Source: Trichoplusia ni (lineage: Eukaryota > Arthropoda > Insecta > Lepidoptera > Noctuidae). From it: a stretch of 64,000 nucleotides of DNA. A program made the position numbers and the translations under genes. Each line of letters starts with the position of its first letter. Within the stretch, counting starts at the first letter, position 1. The notes under the pieces were generated by a model that did not search any database, had not been told where the DNA came from, and worked only from the letters and a program-made list of their open reading frames with translations. Positions 56,401-64,000 of the stretch are shown piece by piece. Where the stretch lies: NCBI RefSeq assembly GCF_003590095.1, contig NC_039498.1:7192001-7256000 (forward strand), written 5' to 3'.

Positions 56401-59400
56401 CTTATACATAAAATAATTAAGATTTATACGAATTTCTGATGAATATAATTTAGGTATTTCGTAAATTTGACTATCCATTCTAGTGAACATGTCTCCCATA
56501 CCCTTTTTGATAATTACGCTATAGTTTTATTTGACAGGGTCGCTGTGAATGCTAGAGAGGCTCAGCTACAGAGTGTATGTAGTAAAGGATGTCGCTCTTT
56601 CTATTTGAATCATAACTAGTTACTACGAACACTTGCAACTATTTCTACGAACTACGCCGTCTCGCTTATGAGAGCACGCCTGATAGCCTACTACCACCTT
56701 TTCAAGTACGAATATTGCGGTTATGGAAAGGAGACGCCTCTTTGCAGTAGTGTAGGGCGCTGTCACGCTTAAACAACAATAACATTAGGCGACTGTACTC
56801 CGAATTAACAGTTAAGAAGCATCATAGCGCTCTATACGAAGTGGCGTCTTTCTGCCACAAATACAATAATATTACTTGAGGAGTGGGAGATCTCATCTAT
56901 CCTTCCTTCACAGTCATCCCTGTAAGTAATAACCAGTATGTAGTAGTGAGTGTACTGACTGTGCGACAGGCAGCAGATGCACGAGCTGCGGCTGCGGCGG
57001 CGGGTGCTGCACGCCCAGCAGCACGTTGCTGCTGCCGCCGCCGCCGCCGAAGCCCGTGGGGGACGGCATGGACACCGACACCTGGAAACAGACAACATGG
57101 TTACTGTGTTGTCTTTATACTCTAACTATTTCTACTCGGACTATATTACTTTTCTAGTACTCACGCAAGCATTTTCGAAACATAATTACCTATACATCTT
57201 AGAAAAATATACACTTCATTTCCTTGAAGAGACTTTGTGAATCTATTGCAAATTAAATCCTCGGTTTATAATAAGGACTAATCGAATAAAAAACTCGGAT
57301 TCCATAGAAACTAATAACCCGTTTCCGGGGCTTCTTTTGCTTTATGATGTAAGGAAAGTTAGGGACTACATTTAGTAGTGAAGTGATTAAACTTATAATA
57401 TATTTTTGCTATTTTTAATTCCATTAAGCAAAGCTTTCAATATTACACGAACTTTTTAATTTAAGCACTTTGTCTACAGTGAAAGGTTCCTCAAAATTCT
57501 TAAAAACATTCATGAAACATACCTGTCCGTTACTCTGAACTTCAATCTTATACCCTGGCGGCAAAAAGGTGTTGAAGCCGACAATCAGCTCGGGATGACC
57601 CTTGAAAAGGTTCGATACCCGAGTGATGACGCCTGGGGTGTCAATGCTGCAATAAAACGTACTTGTTAGTTAAAAGGCACAGGAATAAGGTTTAGGGTTA
57701 AAAAGTGTATCAATCAGATACATTAAAAATGCAGCCATTAATTCTTTCATTAGATTCAAACGGTAATTGTTTTCATCATTGGAATTTGTCGTAGGGGTAT
57801 ATTTAGTGTCTAAATTACAAATTTGATATTTTCCAGGTCATATTTGTTTTACTCGAATAATTTTCAGTGAAGTTGTTATTTTTTTTTCCTACTTAAACTC
57901 AATGTTACCTTTTCTTGTAAGTGAAAATGATTCAGTGTAATAAAGTGTGAAGTAAGTGCACTCACGTTTGGCTCTTGAACTCCTTCATGATATCGAGGAA
58001 GTCGTTGTAGACCTGCGGCTGCGTGTTGAACTTGAATTTGACCTGGTCGAGGTAGGAGAGCGCGTCCTCGACCTTGAGCCGCTGGAACTGTCCGGCGGCC
58101 TGCTGCGCGGCGGGCGGCGCGGCGGGCGCGGGCGGCGCGGGGCCCGGCAGCGGCGCGGGGCCCGCGTGGGGCGCGGGGCCCCCGTGCGGGCGGGGCCCGC
58201 CAGCGGCGCCGGCGACGCGCGCCCCAGCGGCAGCGCCGGCTGCTGCGGCGGCAGCGCCTGCCAACACGAGCCCCGCTGTTACTACGCTGACACATGTCTT
58301 GGGGTCGACTTGAGTTCGACTTTCTATGTCAACTGCACTTAACGACTGCCTATTTATCCTCCACACACAAGTAATTTGCTTATATTATGGTTTTATGTAT
58401 CTGATTGTCTGAAAATCTGTAACTTATTATCAACGGTAAACCTTAAAGTTCTTAACTATTGAATTTGAAAATTAGCTATGCAAATCCATCACAATGATTA
58501 ATTAATATTCTTGTGTATTACTTAGTTTGCAACTCAATTATGCAAAGAGTCCTTAGAAATAGACAAATATAAATCCTTATCAATAATTAGCAAGCCATGA
58601 CCTAAAGCACTATCAATAACAATGTAAACAACGATATTAATTTGTCATTTACGTAATCATAACGAAATGCTGAATACTTGTTATGTAACAATGAGTTGCT
58701 TCTGTTGCTGAATCATTACAAATAGTCGTTTTCTTTCTAGCCATTATTAAACCCTACCAACGCAGCTGAGTTATCGGTTTACGATCGTATTATGATAGTT
58801 TTACCAAAAAGTTTTATTAACAGGTAAACTTTCTTTTAATAACTTAAAAAGGTAATATTGGCCATCTATTCCCACCTAAGCATAGGACACGGTCAAAGCC
58901 TGCGATCTGTTAAACTTAAGAAAAACTTTTCCGAAAGCCATATACTGTTATGAGAAAATAATTCTGAAGTTAATCAAAGCGGATCTATTTATAAACAGCG
59001 TCGACGAAACAAATGTTGTTCAGTTATGTAAGAGCAATAACAACTAAATATATACCATCAATGAGTTGGTTTGTTTAAGTTTGTCACTACGGATTGCGTG
59101 GACGGACTTTTGAACAAAGTTTAAAAGAAGGTTTCTATTGTGTAACACAAAATGTAATTAGATGATTACCTAATAATGTTAAGGAAAGCTTTTGTTGTGT
59201 TTTATAATTATAAAGTTTTTAATTAGATTGAAATTGGTGTTTTGTGTACTTTCAAATGAAATATATTTATTTAATTTAACTTATGATGGCGTAGGCCTTT
59301 GGGCTAAACATTAAGTAATCGCTAGGACTGATTTCGACGAGATTTACGTTGCCTGTCTTGCAAATCTGATCTGTGAGATCTGTGCTGTCTGTGGGTGCCT

Positions 59401-60194
59401 TTTTCCAAATGAAATGGGCGGAGTAGAATGTGAATTAGTTAATCAAACCAAATCAGTCAAACTGTCTTTAGCGTAGAAAGATTGAAGATTGTTAGCAATG
59501 TGACAGGGTTATTCCCGCAGACTCTCTACTGCACCTAGCACTACAGCAATAAAGACACAAAACAGTCCTATACCATTCCATACATTCCTAAAGTATTTCC
59601 TACATTGTGATTGATATTTTGTGTGTTATTGGCTGAATGACCTGGGTGCTATCACGTATATCAGAGTAAGGTATATGTTACCTTGATCCTCTGCGGCGGC
59701 GGCGGCTGCTTGGCGGCGTACTGCACGGTGCCGGTGGTCGCCTTGAGGTAGTTGATGACGGCGGGCGGCCGCGTGCCCGCGCGACCGAAGCCGCCGCCCA
59801 CTGGCACTGCCGACCTGATGTCTGAGGGAAGGCATATGGTTAACACACGTGCCAGAGTGAAAAAAGATTAAGATGATAATATTAAAGTAAAGAGGTTGAC
59901 CATTTTACTTTAGACAAGAATCTAAAGGTGATGAAAGATGATTTTTGATTGCTTACTATAACTGCTTGCTTAATTTTCCGTGTTTAAAAAAAATCGTAAG
60001 TAAATGAGTGGTTTATGTTAACTAATGAAAGGGGGTTCTTTTCTAAATCCTACATAACAAACAATAATTATCAAACACTCGTTTGCAGCTAAAACAGTTT
60101 TCTTATTTCATATCTATTAAGAAGACTCACCTAAAATCTGCGGCTGAGCCGACTGAGCTAGGGTGTGCATGTTGCTTGCACCTGCTTGTTGAAT
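42172..60194 (-). CDS. Sin3A: Paired amphipathic helix co-repressor Sin3A (5' end not found)
   Basis: This is the scaffold of the nuclear Sin3/HDAC (Rpd3) complex, which recruits histone deacetylase to promoters. Exons, 5' to 3': 60131-60194, 59682-59821, 57966-58257, 57523-57646, 56960-57081, 55550-55674, 54989-55086, 54410-54538, 53845-54075, 53446-53523, 52066-52168, 51315-51490, 50890-51044, 50439-50588, 49940-50037, 49490-49606, 48975-49148, 47317-47421, 46428-46626, 45121-45288, 44378-44469, 43826-43919, 43225-43349, 42172-43015. Together they cover about 1330 codons and hold PAH1, PAH2, PAH3, the HDAC-interaction domain and the Sin3 C-terminal domain in the canonical order. Exon 60131 opens with a splice acceptor, so earlier exons exist. 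Three junctions or exons need a one-base correction (see findings). Eleven introns carry snoRNA-like elements in the same sense. Confidence 0.95.
43083..43173 (-). ncRNA. Box C/D snoRNA candidate, orphan, in the last Sin3A intron
   Basis: On the minus strand the element opens TGATACGAG, then box C ATGATGA (43155-43161). It ends with box D CTGA (43094-43097) and CTCGTATCA. The 9-bp ends pair perfectly, forming the terminal stem that C/D snoRNAs use. It is 68 nt from the acceptor of the last Sin3A exon, the usual distance for intronic snoRNAs. An internal TTGA or CAGA could be box D'. I could not assign an rRNA target to the sequence before either D box. Confidence 0.75.
43692..43774 (-). ncRNA. 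Box C/D snoRNA candidate, family 1 copy A (variant)
   Basis: 83 nt closed by GAGAC/GTCTC. Box C is ATGATGT and box D is CTGA. The antisense part TGCTGCCTTCC matches 18S rRNA over 11 nt. One base fewer than in copies B-F separates guide and box D, which moves the predicted methylation by one nucleotide to the equivalent of A469. It lies in the Sin3A intron between exons 43826-43919 and 43225-43349. Confidence 0.75.
44052..44134 (-). ncRNA. Box C/D snoRNA candidate, family 1 copy B (U83-like)
   Basis: 83 nt. Minus strand: GAGACA, box C ATGATGA, internal GTGGTGATACC (C'-like), guide TGCTGCCTTCCT, one base, box D CTGA, AGTCTC. The guide is antisense to AGGAAGGCAGCA, a universally conserved 18S segment. 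The D+5 rule points to the first A of GGAAGG, which is A468 in human numbering. It lies 132 nt above the next Sin3A exon. Confidence 0.85.
44559..44641 (-). ncRNA. Box C/D snoRNA candidate, family 1 copy C (U83-like)
   Basis: Nearly identical to copy B, with intact boxes C and D, the GAGAC/GTCTC stem and the full 12-nt guide. It lies 89 nt from the acceptor of exon 44378-44469, in its own intron. Confidence 0.87.
45911..45993 (-). ncRNA. Box C/D snoRNA candidate, family 1 copy D (U83-like)
   Basis: It appears identical to copy C over the 83 nt. It sits in the intron between exons 46428-46626 and 45121-45288, over 600 nt from the acceptor, so release by splicing-coupled processing may be weaker here. 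Confidence 0.83.
46705..46787 (-). ncRNA. Box C/D snoRNA candidate, family 1 copy E (U83-like)
   Basis: It differs from copy C by one base in the middle (TCGAAAGC for TCAAAAGC on the plus strand). Boxes, stem and guide are intact. It lies 78 nt from the acceptor of exon 46428-46626, close to the optimum known for intronic C/D snoRNAs. Confidence 0.87.
47088..47293 (+). mobile_element. Short Helitron-like (Lep1-type) element, second copy
   Basis: It starts TCCCTACTAATATTATAAAT and ends AAAGCTAGT, like 11193-11412, with a short deletion in the GC-rich end. It lies 23 bp from Sin3A exon 47317, just past its 5' splice site. Confidence 0.75.
47703..47785 (-). ncRNA. Box C/D snoRNA candidate, family 1 copy F (U83-like)
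   Basis: One internal change from copy C (GACACTCTG for GACATTCTG). All functional parts are intact. It lies in the intron between exons 48975-49148 and 47317-47421, 281 nt above the latter. Confidence 0.84.
48975..52168 (-). CDS. Sin3A: Sin3A exons: PAH3 and HDAC-interaction domain
   Basis: 52066-52168 holds a Ser-rich linker with LKRSPSF. 51315-51490 and 50890-51044 carry PAH3 (NFFDRARKALRSQHVYDNFL; HPELHKWLADFLG). 50439-50588 to 49490-49606 carry the start of the HDAC-interaction domain, very close to the metazoan consensus (SGRTPLCKEVLNDTWVSFP; KTQYEEYIYRCEDERFEL). 48975-49148 continues it (TIRVLEGVQKKLSRM). The junction 52066/51490 is out of phase by one. Three G instead of four at about 51480-51484 would restore a clean join, so a homopolymer miscall is likely. 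Confidence 0.95.
51593..51812 (-). mobile_element. tRNA-headed SINE, family C
   Basis: On the plus strand: AATAAATGCGGACAACATTA, TACAACGAAGGTACTACAAA, TTTACATTGACCCGACCAGG, then the tRNA-like part with GGGATCGAACCCGGGACCTC. Close to 21452-21678. It lies in a Sin3A intron. Confidence 0.75.
51925..52060 (-). mobile_element. SINE family A, diverged
   Basis: It contains CAGTCGCGGATTACACAAAT and TTTGATCGAACCCGGCCACA, then GACCTTTACCACTCGTCTAT. It ends 6 bp below Sin3A exon 52066. Confidence 0.6.
52490..52572 (-). ncRNA. Box C/D snoRNA candidate, family 1 copy G (variant)
   Basis: The 83-nt core is the same as copy A (box C ATGATGT, guide one base closer to box D). It lies in the intron between exons 53446-53523 and 52066-52168. 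Copies A and G are far apart in the gene but share all variant bases, so they form a subfamily. Confidence 0.75.
53446..57081 (-). CDS. Sin3A: Sin3A exons: linker and PAH2
   Basis: 56960-57081 encodes a Gly/Pro-rich linker. 55550-55674 is a Gln/His/Ala linker. 54989-55086 and 54410-54538 carry the first PAH2 helices (EFNHAIEYVNKIK, then KYKRFLEILHAYQ). 53845-54075 carries the last (LFENQDDLLAEFGQFLPDA), followed by a His-Ala-Pro repeat of about 27 residues. 53446-53523 continues the linker. PAH2 is the Mad/Mxd-type ligand pocket. The core motifs look intact. A possible 24-nt cassette exon at 54160-54183 would insert PIKVPPHE within PAH2. Confidence 0.92.
53884..53964 (-). repeat. Sin3A: In-frame His-Ala-Pro repeat in Sin3A
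   Basis: Tandem GCGTGCGGC units encode alternating HAP and HAA triplets (about 27 residues) right after PAH2. It is coding microsatellite-like DNA with high G+C. Confidence 0.85.
54160..54183 (-). CDS. Sin3A: Possible 24-nt cassette microexon of Sin3A
   Basis: On the minus strand, CATATTCAG|CCC...GAG|GTACAT gives an AG/GT-bounded 24-nt segment encoding PIKVPPHE in phase 0. It lies between two phase-0 exons, so it can be included or skipped without changing the frame. It is less AT-rich than the intron around it. No transcript evidence is available here. Confidence 0.4.
54604..54669 (-). ncRNA. Box C/D snoRNA candidate, family 2 copy 1 (snR77/SNORD65-like)
   Basis: Minus strand: box C ATGATGA (54658-54664), D' guide AATTACCG followed by one base and TTGA, then TGATAA as box C', GGCTGC, and box D CTGA (54609-54612). 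The guide is antisense to CGGTAATT of the 18S 530 loop. The D'+5 position is the U of CGGU, methylated in yeast (U578) and human (U627). Box D is about 70 nt from the Sin3A acceptor at 54538. No long terminal stem is visible. Confidence 0.75.
55150..55224 (-). ncRNA. Box C/D snoRNA candidate, family 2 copy 2
   Basis: Box C ATGATGA (55213-55219), guide AATTACCG, one base, TTGA, TGATAA, then GCGGCTGCT (9-nt match to 18S AGCAGCCGC), and box D CTGA (55154-55157). It lies 67 nt from the acceptor at 55086. Flanks differ from copy 1, so the conservation is confined to the functional parts. Confidence 0.75.
57523..60194 (-). CDS. Sin3A: Sin3A exons: N-terminus and PAH1
   Basis: Exon 60131-60194 encodes a Gln/Ala-rich stretch (NMHTLAQSAQPQIL). 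Exon 59682-59821 has a basic, Pro-rich stretch ending in KQPPPPQRIK. Exon 57966-58257 has a low-complexity Ala/Pro/Gly region, then the start of PAH1 (QFQRLKVEDALSYLDQVKFK). Exon 57523-57646 completes PAH1 (LFKGHPELIVGFNTFLPPGY). PAH1 binds short amphipathic helices of repressors. Exon 59682-59821 ends on a whole codon, but the clear acceptor of the next exon leaves the PAH1 frame one base out, so either the acceptor differs or a base is miscalled in the GC-rich part. Confidence 0.9.
57709..57784 (-). ncRNA. Box C/D snoRNA candidate, family 2 copy 3
   Basis: Box C ATGATGA (57773-57779), guide AATTACCG, one base, TTGA, TGAAA (weak C'), GGCTGC, and box D CTGA (57714-57717). It lies 67 nt from the acceptor at 57646. 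It has the same part order as copies 1 and 2. Confidence 0.72.
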
Positions 60195-63100
60195 CTGTAA
60201 CAATACATAACAGCACATTAATATGACTTATACTTAAGACGAACTTGTGAAAAGACTTGAAAATTTAATGCAACTGTAGCTCAGAGAAACAAAACCTACA
60301 TAAGTTAATACCATCAGTATACAAGTGTTTTAATCCGTCCCCCACCTTCCAAATCCAGTAAAGGACCCGAAAAATGAGTAATAAAGTTCTATTTCAAACT
60401 TGAAGCCTTTCACCAAGTCTTAAAGGTAACATTATTCCGGTGTGGAAGTGATGCCGCTTTACGCCGTGACCGTCACGCTTCCAAAACCATAATATTTCTT
60501 TAATGGTGGTGGTAGTAAAGACCTGGTTATTAACAAATTTAACAGCAGTAAAAACTTCGTCTCTTTAAAAGAGCATCAGGCGTCTGACATAATTATAGAC
60601 CCAACTTTTCACTCATAAACTCTTTGAAGTCTTAATATAAAGCTTCCATAATTTAATATTAATTCAGAATTCATTGTACTTTCACAATGTATAGAAGAAT
60701 CGAAAGCTTATGATCTGAAGAATTCGTTCTTGTAATGTCTAATGACATTTAAAGAGTGTAACAGGTATACAGGTGCGCAGCTATTTTTATAAGGCCGGAC
60801 TGGTTTATAAACGGTAGCGGCGTTATGAGCTCATGATTTAAGGAATTTGATAATTGACTAAAACTAGGGAGAAGAGTGGCTCGTTATTATTATCAGCCTC
60901 TCTTGAAGCTGGCTGCAGAAATTAAAAAATCCCCATTTTGTACCGTTTTTTCGTCTAAGACGTAGTCCTCCTATTTTGTCTGACTTTTCCATTTGGCCAG
61001 TCGGGGACATGCCACTAAAGTTCACTTATTTTTACCTAATTCTTGTGTTGGAAAGCCTACATGATCAGGGTAATTACGTTACAAGGACTTGTATAGGAGT
61101 GATTAGCACATTTTTCATAATTAAGGTATTTTGCGAATATTAATCTTATTAGGGCACAGATTATAATGTTTTACACATATTACGAATACTAGCGAAAAAT
61201 TTAGCGACTTCTTTCAACGGTTAAATGTAACAATTTATAGCAGGCTAGCTATCTTATACGATTTTATCATCTTGAGGCTTAAATAACCCACAACTGGGCT
61301 TACTTTCTTTACTTTGTCATTTACTTTACTTTTTAAATCGCCTCCCATTCTCATTATACTAGGATTTTGCCGTCCAAGTGTAGACCGCCTTTTAGTATAC
61401 ATTTACTTCACATACAATCATCACATCAAGCTAAGTGCCCTGCCCAGGATATACGATTAAATCGAACAATATTTTCAGTACTGTAGGTGTAAAAGGTATT
61501 ACAACTATCTAAACATATACACCTACATTTTACTAACTCGGGAAGTCCTATAAACCAACCTACGAGTTTTTTTACTAGAATTAATATAACGTGGAAACTC
61601 GAATATCATAAACATTTCCAACAGAATTAGATTCGCGAAAAATATCGTGTTTTGTATGTTTACAGGTAACCAAGGACACGGCTTAGTTTGTGAGCGTTGG
61701 ATCGACTATAAATAGCTGAGTGAGTCATATTGTTGGATGCGTAGTATACGCTGGCTAGATGAACACATATTGTGATATTTTATGTATCTTGTATTTAGTG
61801 TGTTAAGTAATATTACTGGTATTTTATTATTAACTGTACGCTTGTTGACAGTAGTAGTTTGAAGAGACAAGCGGCAATTATTACAACGAAATGTATAATT
61901 GATTGCTGTTCTATTTATATTTTTAGTAAGAGATTATATTGATTTATATAACATTGTCAATCGTTTCAAAACCATACTGATTTTCTATAAATTAGAAGCT
62001 TACCTAGCTCACTATTCTTCATCACAATCTATTCAGCAGTTTAGACGTAAAAGATCACAAACCAACAAACATTATTTTACTACAATAATATTCAGTTTTA
62101 GATTTGTCAACAAAACATTACACTACGGAAGATAAAAATGTATAAGATTTTGGCAGATTGACACACATTAGTGAGTGATTAAAGAAACTGTGCCAATAGT
62201 TAAAAAGCTAAGTAGGTCACTCAGATTACCGTTGTTTTAAGAATGTTCAATGTCACTCTATATCTTTTTCTTTGTTTATCTTTAGGAAAATTTGACCCAG
62301 ATTTTTGATTGATTATAATAATACGACTTTCGTCAAAAGGGCAATGTAAGACTCCTTTAAATACCTGAAAATTCATCTACTGCTTTAGAGATGATTTTAA
62401 GAAGATTTTTACAAGATAGAAGCACTTTTCTTCTACATTGTCTTATACACCTGGAGCAATTTAACTGTAAACTACCTCTTAACGCGTACGACCCCATCAC
62501 GAATCAAATTCTTCAATACCCAATGAAGACAGCCTATGTACGAGATACTCTATGAATTTGTACGATAGTAGTAGCTTACACATTATGAGATTTCTCTTCC
62601 TTAAGTCGTCATTTTTACCGTTAAAGTCAAAGGTTACGACACACGGAAAACGGAACAGCCACAAGTACACGTAATGAACGTAATTCGCACGTCCGAGACG
62701 TCTTAATAAACGGCTCACGGACGCTAGAACACAAACATGTTTACAGATAACGAGTCGATAACCTTACATTGTTTATGTTGTGCACTGTCCTTATCTTATG
62801 CACTAAGAATATAGAGATATATGTATATAGTCTAGTCTCTTAGGAAGCGTGAAGACGCGTCTTTATATTATAGCCAAAAGAGCTTCTAGATAGCTTGCTT
62901 GCTATAATTAATTAATTATCAGGAATCAATTGTATAGTTTTCTCTCAAGCTATGCGGGTTTCAGCTTCCAGTCAGTATCTCCAAATACAGGTAAATATTG
63001 TTCGATTAAGCACTTTACTGGATAAAACAACATAATATAATTAAATTTCTCTAACCTTTGCTCACATAAATGATCAATGCTGATCCTTCTCTATGTGAGA

Positions 63101-64000
63101 GGTTTTACAACAGGATAGAGCTAACAACCTAAGCCCGCCATTAAATGCCTTACTGCGGGAGTTGTTTATTTTATTTGATTGTATAAACATTTTCGGCACG
63201 CCGCTAGCCGTAAGAACTATGCGACGCTTCCAATGCTTACTTTACTTTACCCCCTTGTACGCAGTTGTCAAACCTATTGAGGTTAGCAACGGGATGGGGG
63301 GGATATACCCTAGCCAATAATTTAGAATAAGGCAAAAAAAACTTTTATGTAATGTAAGTTCAGTTTCAAAATCTATGTATTGAATGCTTAATAATGGCAT
63401 GGCATGGCAAGTGAGAAGAGGTTAGAGTTTCAAGATGTGTATTATTGGATAATATGTCTGTTGTCTTTCAAAACTGCCACAACTTTCACCACAATATTTA
63501 GCAAAGCACAGAAAACAAACAGACAAATCATTTTATTAATGTATACTTAACATTATTATAACTACAAACTGAATTCAACTTTTACCTTACTATGTACCTA
63601 CGTGACATAAAAAGCCTCATCAGCATCTATCTAGTTTTACAATTTACAGCATAATTTGTAAGTCTGTTTGTCACACTACGCAGAAACGAAGTAATATCGC
63701 ATAACAATATTAAAATAATTACATTATAAGCTGACTGGGTGTCTCACGTAAACTTGATACAATAGAAATATCCTTTTACATGATTAATGCTGAAAACAGG
63801 TAATCCTATAGTTGTAAGCAAGCGGTATAATAATGACAAAAGCTTTATATTTTCTACTGTATGGTGGGAATATGGATATCAGGGTTTATAACAGAAACCT
63901 TTGGATATTTATTAGAAATATAAATCTTAAGTTTTAAATAATTTCCGATAAGGGAAGTATAACTTTGTTAGTAGTTCCGTTAGGCCTTACCTAAAAAGAG
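60195..64000 (-). other. Probable 5' intron sequence of Sin3A, no gene seen
   Basis: Exon 60131-60194 needs an upstream donor, so this stretch is intron, or intron plus an unrecognised early exon. It is AT-rich. I found no ORF with protein features, no C/D snoRNA with both boxes, and no clear transposon ends. Confidence 0.5.

Noticed and set aside
56883..57125. ORFs of 80-88 aa around 56.9-57.1 kb
   Set aside because: Antisense or alternate frames of a Sin3A linker exon.
62497..62718. 73-aa minus-strand ORF upstream of Sin3A
   Set aside because: No start context, domain or conserved word, and it could not be linked by splicing to exon 60131-60194.

Overview
The window is AT-rich animal nuclear DNA, and everything points to a moth or butterfly (Lepidoptera). 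Genes have many short exons with GT-AG introns. The HMG-CoA reductase reads like those of noctuid-type moths. The spacers are full of element types common in Lepidoptera: short Helitron-like elements ending CTAGT, tRNA-headed SINEs, LINE 3' tails ending in GAT repeats, and TIR-bounded MITEs. I ran no database search. Family names rest on sequence features and recalled knowledge.

Layout. (1) 1-5.9 kb: old transposon pieces, then the last three exons of an unidentified plus-strand gene, including a 27-nt microexon and an intronic tRNA-Asp. (2) 8.3-22.8 kb, minus strand: a complete 18-exon gene for a 1125-aa leucine-rich-repeat cell-surface protein. A second, identical tRNA-Asp lies in its last intron. 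(3) 23.9-24.5 kb, plus strand: an intronless gene for a 184-aa Cys-rich membrane protein that I do not recognise, divergent from the LRR gene. (4) 36.3-38.8 kb, plus strand: HMG-CoA reductase, with its whole coding region in one exon. A likely non-coding first exon lies near 25.0 kb, which would make an 11-kb intron full of repeats. (5) 42.2 kb to beyond 60.2 kb, minus strand: the co-repressor scaffold Sin3A in at least 24 exons, with its 5' end not identified. HMGCR and Sin3A converge.

The most notable content is inside the Sin3A introns. Eleven short elements in the sense of Sin3A, never more than one per intron, look like box C/D snoRNAs. Seven form one 83-nt family with a 12-nt antisense match to 18S rRNA that predicts 2'-O-methylation at the equivalent of human A468. 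Three form a second family whose D' guide matches the 18S 530-loop region and predicts the equivalent of human U627. One is an orphan with a perfect 9-bp terminal stem. Sin3A therefore appears to be a multi-snoRNA host gene that links a chromatin regulator to rRNA modification.

Sin3A also shows three places where the reading frame needs a one-base correction in G/C-rich runs. These look more like assembly errors than gene decay.
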